33,416 nucleotides of DNA. Origin: Candidatus Aminicenantota bacterium. GTDB taxonomy: Bacteria; Acidobacteriota; Aminicenantia; UBA2199. Of the stretch, positions 9,445 to 17,659 are shown in pieces. Under the pieces are notes generated by a model. It worked only from the letters and a program-made list of their open reading frames with translations. It did not search any database and had not been told where the DNA came from. The DNA lies in assembly GCA_011772425.1 (NCBI GenBank), contig WVZO01000065.1:3618-37033 (forward strand), given 5' to 3'. Each line of letters begins with the position of its first letter. Positions within the stretch are counted from its first letter, which is position 1. The translations under genes were made by a program, and so were the position numbers.

Positions 9445-9996
9445 CTATTTAATATTGCTTAAAAGCCTATTAAATTCCTCCTGAAAATCTTTTTCCTCAT
9501 AAGAAAGTGATTTTAATTGCCTTTTGATATATTTAATATCGGCATTACTGTTTTTTATTAGAATTTTTCGCGCATCTTCTATGTCCCTCGGACGCCCGGA
9601 GAATATTTTAAAGATAATTAAATCTTCCAATGAAGCATATTTTACGACAGTATCATTTATTGTTACCTGGTTTGCCCTTTTGATGGCCTCTTGTTCAAAG
9701 GGAGAAAAAGAAAAAATCACATCTACCCTGATGCCGCTTTTAGCTTCAATCAGTGGCAAAACCATGGTTTGTTTGACAAACTGGTGTAAATCTTTTGGAA
9801 GCGGTTTCAATGAAATATCTTTCATTATCTTTACGATTTTATCTACCGCGTCGATGTTCAACCCGATAGTAATATCGATATCCCTGGTCAACCGGGGTTC
9901 ACCATAAAGCAACACCGCCTGCCCACCGATTATGATATAAGGAATATCGTGCGTTTCGAATTGCCTGGCGATATTTACAAGTAATTCTTTGAACAT
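9445..9996 (-). CDS. Nucleotidyltransferase-fold protein (AbiEii/DUF6036-like)
   Basis: IPYIIIGGQAVLLYGEPRLTRDIDITIG (GG..A....G..R.T.DiD) and distal VDVIFSF; ends SLEDLIIFKIFSGRPRDIEDARKIL. Confidence 0.88.
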   Translation of the reverse strand: MFKELLVNIARQFETHDIPYIIIGGQAVLLYGEPRLTRDIDITIGLNIDAVDKIVKIMKDISLKPLPKDLHQFVKQTMVLPLIEAKSGIRVDVIFSFSPFEQEAIKRANQVTINDTVVKYASLEDLIIFKIFSGRPRDIEDARKILIKNSNADIKYIKRQLKSLSYEEKDFQEEFNRLLSNIK

Positions 9997-9998
9997 AT

Positions 9999-10217
9999 TT
10001 ATGTGGTTACAGGCACAGAGGGCCCCCGGTTTAAAATTTTAGCCAGGCGGATGTCATCTTCCATGCCGTCATAAGGATCCTTTAGAGGGAATAAGCCCAA
10101 TTCAACCGCATGCTGCCACATGGCTTCGTAAATTTCCAGGTTCCTGGAAAAGTCGACTTTTTCATCTGCTGCCAGTTGGTTTTCAAAGGCTTCAAGATAT
10201 TCTTTGTTTTTTACCAT
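9999..10217 (-). CDS. Small hypothetical protein, probable partner of the adjacent nucleotidyltransferase
   Basis: 72 aa ORF, 2-bp gap to the NTase gene, same strand. Confidence 0.65.
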   Translation of the reverse strand: MVKNKEYLEAFENQLAADEKVDFSRNLEIYEAMWQHAVELGLFPLKDPYDGMEDDIRLAKILNRGPSVPVTT

Positions 10218-10388
10218 TTTCTCATTATCGTTAACATTTTTTAATCCTGGTACATTGTACTAAATCAACAAGAAAAAGTAAACACCGATTCTCCCGGACT
10301 TTTCATCTAATTGATTTCCTGCTTTCCCCTTTTTATTATGGATTTTTTGTGTTCTTTTGTTTTTTTTGCGACTTTTTTATTTGCATCT

Positions 10389-10433
10389 CTTCGCGCTTAT
10401 TACCGCATTGTAAATGCCTTCGCGGCTAACTTA
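10389..10433. repeat. Dispersed repeat copy: CTTCGCGCTTATTACCGCATTGTAAATGCCTTCGCGGCTAACTTA
   Basis: Matches 477-517 and 16065-16110. Confidence 0.8.
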
Positions 10434-10474
10434 CTCCAGCTTGCAGATTTGCCGGTGCTTGCAGCTTAACCGCT

Positions 10475-10705
10475 TAAAATCATTCCCACATTAATGGAAA
10501 TGGTTCACACAACGATAGAAATCATTGCCACAGTGATAGAAATGACTCACACAGCGATAGAAATCGTTCCCACAGTGATAGAAATGACTCACACAGCGAT
10601 AGAAATCATTACTACAGTGATAGAAATGACTCACACAATGGTAGAAATCGTTCCCACAATGATTGAAATGGCTCACACAGCGATAGAAATGACTCCCACA
10701 AGCCA
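10475..10705. repeat. 21-bp minisatellite (~11 units, alternating as a 42-bp higher-order unit)
   Basis: Units such as atagaaatgactcacacagcg / atagaaatcgttcccacagtg; direct reading. Confidence 0.95.
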
Positions 10706-11199
10706 GGAAGGGTAAAATAAAAAAGGGACAGTCAGAAAGCGCTCAGAAAGCGCCGATCAAAACCGGCAGGAGGTCGAAATAAAGTGCCAGTTAAATAATT
10801 TCACAGGGTTTCATTACGCTGATGGCACAGAAGACCAAAAGCCGAAAGTAGGAGTATAAGTAGAAATACTCATTTTTTACAAAGGGGGTTGACTTTACTT
10901 CTCAAAGTATGGTAAAAATATTCTTCTGGTAAAACTGACAATGGTTAGATGGGAAACAACTGAGTTGGCAGGGCGGAAAGGAGTAAGTAAAAAAGTTCAA
11001 CCCTCAAGGGCGGAAGCTTGTGCGGAATTAGAACCGTCGATTTTGGGAAGGCGAAAAGGGGTGAACCTGGAAGAGGTCAGGCCCCAGGGGCGGGAACCCA
11101 GCCGTAATGAGCTTTATTTTTACTCTTTGTTGCCAAAGAATCCTTGATATACAAATTTCGTATAACAATTATTATTTGACTATTTGGGAGGTATTAAAA

Positions 11200-12018
11200 A
11201 TGATATCGAATTGGTTTTTAAAAGGGAATCATAAAAAATTTCGTAATAGTATGTCCTCAATTATTGATGATGCCGCAGTAGATCTTTGTAGGTCTGATTC
11301 GAGAGAAACTTTGGGAGATGAACATGAGCAATGCCAGCATCTCTTCACAAAAGTTTATACTTTGATGCGAGAGAGGCAGAAAGAGCTAACCGATAATCTT
11401 TTATGCTGTTCGAGAGTGCATGATCCCGTTATTGAACTTCGGTACTATAAGTCTAAGGTTAAAAGATCTCAAAATTCGAAAAATCCACAATTCATTGAAA
11501 GTGAAACAGGTGCTGATTTTGCCCTTGCTTTACGTATTGATCTTCCGGGTATTTTGCGAATTGAACGCTCCGTTCTTGGACAAGCTAAAGTGCTTGATAA
11601 GAAGTCAACACCAATCAATGAGGATCAACTTGAGACAATATTATCTGTTGGTGGTGCTGAATCGGCTACATTTATTATTTGGGGGACTCATACTTCACCA
11701 GTTGTAATAAGCGCTGATAACATAGCTTCTTTCTGCCAAACACAAAACACTATGCGTTTGAACTCAAGTGTGCTTCCATTGGGAAAACCTCTGTCTGAAT
11801 TTTTTTGTGATGCATTCATAAGTCTTTGGTTTGGAAAAAGTTATGACCCTGAAAAGGAGGGAGATAAACCACCATCATCTTCGATTCCAGTTCTTTACCA
11901 TTTTTTGCACCGAGGGAATCCTCCGCCCAATGTTGTTTATTTTGGTATAATGTCTGGACGTCGATTAAATATTCCACCAGGGGTATATGTGCACGATCGA
12001 GTCGATATTCCAGATTAA
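11200..12018 (+). CDS. Hypothetical protein with candidate PD-(D/E)XK-like motif (E-x-TGADF ... QAK)
   Basis: Start after GGGAGGTATTAAAAATG at 11200; FIESETGADFALALRIDLPGILRIERSVLGQAKVLD resembles E/D...D...QxK nuclease cores. Confidence 0.6.
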   Translation: MISNWFLKGNHKKFRNSMSSIIDDAAVDLCRSDSRETLGDEHEQCQHLFTKVYTLMRERQKELTDNLLCCSRVHDPVIELRYYKSKVKRSQNSKNPQFIESETGADFALALRIDLPGILRIERSVLGQAKVLDKKSTPINEDQLETILSVGGAESATFIIWGTHTSPVVISADNIASFCQTQNTMRLNSSVLPLGKPLSEFFCDAFISLWFGKSYDPEKEGDKPPSSSIPVLYHFLHRGNPPPNVVYFGIMSGRRLNIPPGVYVHDRVDIPD

Positions 12019-12121
12019 TCAAATAACAAAAGGCTCGAGCAGACAGCAAGAAACTCAGGCACGGGATTGCTTGGGAGAAAAAGTCGCCTGGCAAAAAATC
12101 TCGAAATTGGGAGAAATTGTT

Positions 12122-13321
12122 ATGAGTGATATTTTTATTAGTTATGCCCATTCTGATCGGGAAAGGGCACAAAACCTGGCAAAGGCCCTTAAGAAACAAG
12201 GATGGTCAGTCTGGTGGGACCGCCAAATCCCTCCTGGAAAAACATTTGATGATGTTATTGAAGAGGCATTGGATGCAGCTAAATGTATAATTGTGCTATG
12301 GTCAAAAGATTCTGTGACATCAGAGTGGGTAAAAGCTGAAGCAGCTGAGGGCAAAAAACGAAAAATTTTAATACCAATCTTGATAGATGATGTAAAAATT
12401 CCTCTCGAATTCCGACGAACCCACGCAGTACGGCTTGAGGATTGGGGAGGAACATTAACTCATAAAGAATTTGACAGCTTATTGGAAGCTGTCACAGCAA
12501 TTCTTGATGAACCTGTCATACAAAAAATATCACCTTCTCCAGAGCCGAAAAAGAATATCAACCAAGACAAGCAAAGAAAAACTAAAAGAAGGAGAGTATC
12601 AATATGGGTTACATTATTCTTCATAGTTATTTTTTTGATTGTAATATATTTTATCATAAGAACCATTTATCCATCGAAAGATTTTAAAGACCACAATACT
12701 ATAATAAATAATGGGCTAATAGCATATTATCCATTTAATGGAAATGCTAACGATGAAAGCGGTAATGCCTACCACGGAAGGGTTTATGGGGCGACTTTGA
12801 CAAGAGACAGATTGGGAAATGAAAATCGTGCATATGCATTTGATGGAATTAATGATTATATAGAAATTCCTGCAATGGGAGAAGTTGATGAATTTACCTT
12901 CGTAACCTGGTTGTATGTCAATACATTCATTGATGGTGATAAATTGAAGGTAATAAGAAATGATAGAGGTTGGTCAATTGGTGATATTCATTTTCAATTT
13001 GGATATACTGCTTGTGTTGGATTTGCTATACTTGGATGTGAGTACAATGTGTCTTTTGATTATCAATTTGATTCAGGCAAGTGGTACCATATTGCCGTTG
13101 CATTCAGCAAAAATAATCGTTTTGTAAGATTATATATAAACGGAAATTTTGAGCGAGAATGGATTTTTAGAAAACGTATAATATCTCCTACTCTCGGAGT
13201 TTCTTGGATAGGGGGTTGGGATAGTGAAAATAGATATTTTGATGGTATAATAGATGAATTCAGAATATATAATATAGCACTTTCGCAAGATGAGATTAAT
13301 TTATTATATACAATGAATTGA
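12122..13321 (+). CDS. TIR domain - transmembrane helix - LamG/concanavalin-like domain protein
   Basis: MSDIFISYAHSDRERAQNLAKALKKQGWSVWWDRQIPPGKTF...SEWVKAEAAEG (TIR), RRRVSIWVTLFFIVIFLIVIYFIIRTIY (TM), GLIAYYPFNGNANDESGNAYHGRVYGA...RAYAFDGINDYIEIP...GKWYHIAVAFSKNNRFVRLYINGNF...GIIDEFRIYNIALSQDEI (LamG). Confidence 0.92.
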   Translation: MSDIFISYAHSDRERAQNLAKALKKQGWSVWWDRQIPPGKTFDDVIEEALDAAKCIIVLWSKDSVTSEWVKAEAAEGKKRKILIPILIDDVKIPLEFRRTHAVRLEDWGGTLTHKEFDSLLEAVTAILDEPVIQKISPSPEPKKNINQDKQRKTKRRRVSIWVTLFFIVIFLIVIYFIIRTIYPSKDFKDHNTIINNGLIAYYPFNGNANDESGNAYHGRVYGATLTRDRLGNENRAYAFDGINDYIEIPAMGEVDEFTFVTWLYVNTFIDGDKLKVIRNDRGWSIGDIHFQFGYTACVGFAILGCEYNVSFDYQFDSGKWYHIAVAFSKNNRFVRLYINGNFEREWIFRKRIISPTLGVSWIGGWDSENRYFDGIIDEFRIYNIALSQDEINLLYTMN

Positions 13322-13368
13322 AAAGGATGAAAAATGAAAAAGGGCCAGGAAAAACAATTCGGAACTGG

Positions 13369-14409
13369 TCATAAAGAAATATACCCGGCGGCAACAATGA
13401 TGTCATCCTGGTAAAAGGCTCCTATTTGACCGGGGGTAACCGATTTTTCCGGTTTTGCAAATTTTGCCTTTATATACTCCTTTGAAACTTCAGTGATTTC
13501 AACCTCTGAAAATGGCGTCATGTACCTTATCTTCACTTTAAACACATCGCCGGTTTTGATTTCCTTCCAGTATACCGGTTTAGCAACCGTCAGCGTATCC
13601 GCATAAAGATGTTTTTCTTCCCCCAGGGTGACGGTATTATTTTGAACATCTTTTTTTACCACGTAAAGTTTCCTGTCCGAGGCAAAACCGGTTCCCCGGC
13701 GCTGCCCAATGGTGAAGTAAACCGCCCCTTTATGTTTACCGATTTTATTTCCCCTGACATCCAGGAAATCCCCCGGTTTAAAATATCGCTTTGGCAGGTG
13801 TTTTTTTAAGTAATCGATTAGTTTTTTATCATGCAGAAAACAGACATCCTGGCTTTCTTCTTTATTCACCAGCGGCAGGTCTTCTACCTTTTTCCTGACT
13901 TCTTCGATAGTTAAAGCAGAGATGGGGAAAATCACCCGCTTTAACGCTTCTTCTCCGATCATGGAGAGGAAATAGATTTGCGATTTTGTCCGGTCTTTGG
14001 GTTCGGTTAGAAAATAATGCCCATTGACCAGGGTTTTAGCCGCATAGTGGCCGGTGGCGTAGAAATCTGCCTGTTGGGTTTTGAGGGCTTCTTGCATCAA
14101 GAGGTTAAATTTTATGTTATTGTTGCAAGCCACACAGGGATTGGGCGTGAGGCTGGCGGCATAGGCACGCAGAAAGTAGTCGATGACTTTTTCCTGGAAC
14201 GGCGTTCTCATGTCGATAATTTTCAAGGGAACAGTCAACACTTGGGCCAGGTGTTTGAGTTTTTCAAAGCGTTGATCTTCGCCCTTGATGCCCAATTTCA
14301 TGGTCATGGCCTGCACATTGTAATCCTGTTCTTTCAACAAAACCACAGAAGCGGTGGAATCTTTTCCCCCGCTAAGGGCGACAACCACTTTTTGTTTGCG
14401 GTTAGTCAT
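13369..14409 (-). CDS. mnmA: tRNA 2-thiouridine synthase MnmA-like
   Basis: ALSGGKDSTASVVLL PP-loop, LTPNPCVACNNNIKFNLL, ATGHYA, KDRTKSQIYFLSMI, ESQDVCFL, GAVYFTIGQRRGTGFASDRKLYVV. Confidence 0.93.
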   Translation of the reverse strand: MTNRKQKVVVALSGGKDSTASVVLLKEQDYNVQAMTMKLGIKGEDQRFEKLKHLAQVLTVPLKIIDMRTPFQEKVIDYFLRAYAASLTPNPCVACNNNIKFNLLMQEALKTQQADFYATGHYAAKTLVNGHYFLTEPKDRTKSQIYFLSMIGEEALKRVIFPISALTIEEVRKKVEDLPLVNKEESQDVCFLHDKKLIDYLKKHLPKRYFKPGDFLDVRGNKIGKHKGAVYFTIGQRRGTGFASDRKLYVVKKDVQNNTVTLGEEKHLYADTLTVAKPVYWKEIKTGDVFKVKIRYMTPFSEVEITEVSKEYIKAKFAKPEKSVTPGQIGAFYQDDIIVAAGYISL

Positions 14410-14412
14410 TAT

Positions 14413-14610
14413 TTATACGAGTGCAATAGCATACTTAACACAGGCGCGGATATCTTCAACAGTAAGATCGGGGTAGTAATCCCGAATGATCTCTTCAAAC
14501 GAGATCCCTTCATCAATTAGTTCCAGTACGTTTTGTACTGTTATGCGTGTACCCTTTACACAGGGTTTCCCGGAATGTATCCTGGGATTGACCGCAATTC
14601 TATTCATCAT
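14413..14610 (-). CDS. DUF433-family (antitoxin-like) protein
   Basis: RIAVNPRIHSGKPCVKGTRITVQNVLELIDEGISFEEIIRDYYPDLTVEDIRACVKYA. Confidence 0.9.
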   Translation of the reverse strand: MMNRIAVNPRIHSGKPCVKGTRITVQNVLELIDEGISFEEIIRDYYPDLTVEDIRACVKYAIALV

Positions 14611-14719
14611 TTTGCCTCTAATAAATTTATTTCAGATACGTTGATATTATACATAAGTTTGTCCTATTTTTCAATTTAGAAAGTTGGAAATTGAATTTAG
14701 GAGGTCCCAAAATCACCAC

Positions 14720-14993
14720 CTAATTTTAGCCACGAAGATACACGAAGGGCCACGAAGAAAACAATATGAAGAAAACAATATAATGAAAACTCCCTTTAAT
14801 AAAAAGTTTTGGGAGGTCCAGCAACAGGCTGGCAGCCCCGGCCTATTAAGTGAACTTTCTTGTTTGATTGTCCTCTTTACAAATGACCAATGACAAATGA
14901 CTAATGACCTCTCTTGAAAGGTTCCCGGCCGCCGGAGGCACAGATTGACATTTGTCTTTGTGCTTCTTCGTGTACCTTTGTGGCTAAAATTAG
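14720..14993. repeat. Repeat-mosaic segment bounded by 28-bp near-perfect inverted repeats
   Basis: 14720-14747 CTAATTTTAGCCACGAAGATACACGAAG; 14966-14993 is its reverse complement with 2 mismatches (CTTCGTGTACCTTTGTGGCTAAAATTAG). Confidence 0.85.
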
Positions 14994-14996
14994 CGG

Positions 14997-15563
14997 CTAA
15001 TCCATTAAATCAGTTTCACCGAAAACAATACCCTGGAACGTCTCAATGTCCACGCCCCGTTTCCATTCATCCATGGGCAGCCCGGCTTTTCGACACCCCC
15101 AGGAAATATAATACTCCAGGTCCCATCCCTGTTCTACCGGAACCTGGGGCAGCAGCAATCCCTTCATAAATCCTTTGCTTATTATGATCCCGTCCCTGCC
15201 CACCACAACATCCTCATGGCTTTTCACTTTTTTGGGTACAGTCAAAACCGATATTTCAATATCGATATCATCCAACTCATCAACAGTAACCGGGGGGAAC
15301 CTGGGGTCTTCGGTGGCAGAGGTTATGGCATTATCCACTACCGATTCAAGCAAAGACTTTATCGGTGTTGGATATCCGATACATCCTCTCAAATCGCCTT
15401 TTTTATGAAGGGTGACAAATACACCTCGATGCTCCTGGAATTTGGGATTATCAGTGGGGGGGTATTCTTTTTTCCTTTCGCTGAGATAGGCTTCAATGGT
15501 GCGCCTGGCTAATTGTAATAATTCTTTCTTTTCTTCAATAGTGTATGGGTCATTCTCATTCAT
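14997..15563 (-). CDS. AMMECR1 domain / AmmeMemoRadiSam system protein A-like
   Basis: GVFVTLHKKGDLRGCIGYPTPIKSLLESVVDNAITSATEDPRFPPVTVDELDDIDIEISVLT. Confidence 0.93.
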   Translation of the reverse strand: MNENDPYTIEEKKELLQLARRTIEAYLSERKKEYPPTDNPKFQEHRGVFVTLHKKGDLRGCIGYPTPIKSLLESVVDNAITSATEDPRFPPVTVDELDDIDIEISVLTVPKKVKSHEDVVVGRDGIIISKGFMKGLLLPQVPVEQGWDLEYYISWGCRKAGLPMDEWKRGVDIETFQGIVFGETDLMD

Positions 15564-15588
15564 AGCGCCTCCTTTATCTCGTTTTTTT

Positions 15589-15635
15589 AGCCACTAAGAC
15601 ACAAAGGCACAAAGGGTCCCGGTGTCTTTGTGGCT
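15589..15635. repeat. Hairpin formed by facing copies of the CTTTGTGG-type repeat
   Basis: AGCCACTAAGACAC (15589-15602) and GTGTCTTTGTGGCT (15622-15635), 13/14 pairing. Confidence 0.85.
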
Positions 15636-15648
15636 GCTTTTTTCATTT

Positions 15649-15993
15649 TTAGATCCTCTCCTGCGGCAGCCGGATATATTGGTTATCTGCATCATATAAG
15701 TAAAACTCCGGCTGGGGAGATTTTATTCGTATCACCATATCCTCGATAAACCAATCACTAAAAAAGGGTTCTTTATTGTTAAAAAAAACACCCAGCAGCT
15801 TATCGCCTAATTTATTGTATATCCTGGCATAGACGTCATCGATGGTGTTTTCATCAAAATTGACGGGGAAGAGATTCTCAATTATTGTATGTTTCCCGAT
15901 GCGTTGTCCGATGATGAAGCCTGTTTCATTGGAATGAATTCCCGCTACCAATTCCATTTGCATTAATGCGGCCGGTGTCAGTTTAATTTTCAT
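15649..15993 (-). CDS. Hypothetical protein; possibly degenerate JAB/MPN-like fold
   Basis: 114 aa; GFIIGQRIGKHTIIENLFPVNFD...LLGVFFNNKEPF loosely resembles JAB/MPN pattern without the zinc ligands. Confidence 0.5.
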   Translation of the reverse strand: MKIKLTPAALMQMELVAGIHSNETGFIIGQRIGKHTIIENLFPVNFDENTIDDVYARIYNKLGDKLLGVFFNNKEPFFSDWFIEDMVIRIKSPQPEFYLYDADNQYIRLPQERI

Positions 15994-16064
15994 AGCTTAC
16001 TTTTTAACATATCAGGCTAATTTTTTCAAGGGCTGTTTTTCACCACGAAGGCACGAAGAACGTT

Positions 16065-16110
16065 CCTTCGCGCTTATTACCGCATTGTAAATGCCTTCGT
16101 GTTTAACTTA
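16065..16110. repeat. Dispersed repeat copy: CCTTCGCGCTTATTACCGCATTGTAAATGCCTTCGTGTTTAACTTA
   Basis: Matches 477-517 and 10389-10433; contains the stop codon of the adjacent gene (16103-16105). Confidence 0.8.
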
Positions 16111-17047
16111 ACAGCATGGCGGCCAGCAGCGGGATCATTATCTCGTGATGACCGATAAAATAATACCCTTTTCCTCCCTTGGTTATAGGCCGGCTCACCA
16201 CATTCTCCGCAGGCCGGTAGTGCTTAATAAAATCAAATACAGCAGTATAAAAATGTTTAAGTTTAATGCCCTGGGCAGTGCAGAAGGCCAGGGCCTTTAA
16301 AAAAATCTCCGGCAAAATCACTGCTGAACCAATATTAATATACACCCCGCCGTCACTTATTTTCGAGACCACGGAAGAGAACTGTAAAAAATCGGTTTCA
16401 GCCAGTTTACCGGCCACTGCACCGTCAAAATTGGGATGGTAGTGAATCACGTCCGTACCCAGGGCAGGATGAACCGTAACCGGTATATTTAATTTGTAGG
16501 CTTTATATAAAATACTGTATTGATTATAGGAAAAACTGCTGCTGATAAGGTACTGTCCCACGGCTTCCCCGGCGCCGAGGTCTTGCTCGACACCCTCTTT
16601 TAACGCTACATTTAAAAACAACCCGGTTTCTTCCGTATTGCCAAATGTACCCTTATATAAGTTCTCCTTTACATTTTCAGAGGTTTTACCGGCAAGGGCG
16701 ATCTCAAAATCATGGATCATAAAGGCACCGTTGACGGCGATGGCAGAAACCCACCCCCTTTCCATTAAATCGATGATAATCGAACTTAAGCCTACTTTTA
16801 TGATGTGAGCTCCCAGGCCCAGGATAATGGGTTTATCCTTTTTCCTGGCGGTTCTTACATGGCTGCAAAACTCACTTAAATCTCCGGCTGCTAAAAAATT
16901 GGGCAGCGACTTTACAAAGGAATTAAAATCAGAACCCGGTTCAAAGGGCCGGGCAAAATTATTGACGTCTACCAATGATTTCCTTTCCTGGATGGATATG
17001 GTATTCAAATTTTTTTTGTTCAGTAAGGGGTATTTTTTATAAGGCAT
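16103..17047 (-). CDS. Conserved protein, deoxyhypusine-synthase-like (Rossmann-type)
   Basis: Likely start MPYKKYPLL at 17047 (TAATG overlap with pgsA stop). GLGAHIIKVGLSSIIIDLMERGWVSAIAVNGAFMIHDFEIALAGKTSE; family call from recollection of this conserved pattern. Confidence 0.55.
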   Translation of the reverse strand: MPYKKYPLLNKKNLNTISIQERKSLVDVNNFARPFEPGSDFNSFVKSLPNFLAAGDLSEFCSHVRTARKKDKPIILGLGAHIIKVGLSSIIIDLMERGWVSAIAVNGAFMIHDFEIALAGKTSENVKENLYKGTFGNTEETGLFLNVALKEGVEQDLGAGEAVGQYLISSSFSYNQYSILYKAYKLNIPVTVHPALGTDVIHYHPNFDGAVAGKLAETDFLQFSSVVSKISDGGVYINIGSAVILPEIFLKALAFCTAQGIKLKHFYTAVFDFIKHYRPAENVVSRPITKGGKGYYFIGHHEIMIPLLAAMLLS

Positions 17048-17607
17048 TACTGTTCTTTTAACGTCTTGCTCCTGGAATATTTCATCACGTACTCGACTCC
17101 ACTGTAAATGGTTAAAAATACCGCAAAATAAAGAATAATGGTTCCGATTTCCCAAATCAGATGGGAGTGAGGCACTTTGGGGTGCACAATCAACAGCCCG
17201 ATGGCCACCACTTGAACAAAGGTTTTTTTCTTAGCCAACCATGAGGTGGAAAAATCAGAGTCTTTTACCATATAATAGAACCTGAAGCCGGTAATAAAAA
17301 TTTCTCTTAAAATAATGACGGCTGCCACCCAGGCATCTACATACTCCAGGTATACCAGGGCCAGCAAGGCAGCTGTCACCAACAATTTATCCGCCAATGG
17401 GTCCAGGAATTTTCCCAACTCGGTTATCTGGTTGTACTTCCTGGCAAAATATCCATCCACTGCATCTGTCACTGACGCCACCAGGAAAATCAAAAAAGCA
17501 ATAATTTCTTTGTTTTCCATTTCTGTCAGCAATATTACCAGGAATATAGGGACCAGGACTATTCGCCCAATGGTTATCACATTTGCCAGTGTCATCTTAT
17601 AGGTCAT
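17047..17607 (-). CDS. pgsA: CDP-diacylglycerol--glycerol-3-phosphate 3-phosphatidyltransferase
   Basis: TLANVITIGRIVLVPIFLVIL; CDP-alcohol phosphatidyltransferase motif DAVDGYFARKYNQITELGKFLDPLADKLL. Confidence 0.93.
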   Translation of the reverse strand: MTYKMTLANVITIGRIVLVPIFLVILLTEMENKEIIAFLIFLVASVTDAVDGYFARKYNQITELGKFLDPLADKLLVTAALLALVYLEYVDAWVAAVIILREIFITGFRFYYMVKDSDFSTSWLAKKKTFVQVVAIGLLIVHPKVPHSHLIWEIGTIILYFAVFLTIYSGVEYVMKYSRSKTLKEQ

Positions 17608-17659
17608 TCTGGTTATTATTTTATACTTAATTCACAAAAAAAGCAATAGGAAAAATCTC

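Noticed and set aside
10475-10705. Possible CRISPR array
   Set aside because: Units are contiguous 21-bp tandem repeats with no unique spacers and no cas genes nearby.
10941-11147. 68-aa ORF MVRWETTELAGRKGVSKKVQPSRAE...
   Set aside because: No RBS or domain; sits in a structured-looking non-coding block and overlaps the upstream extension of the next ORF.
11107-11199. N-terminal extension of the nuclease-like ORF
   Set aside because: ATG at 11200 has a clear GGGAGG ribosome-binding site; the extension resembles untranslated sequence.
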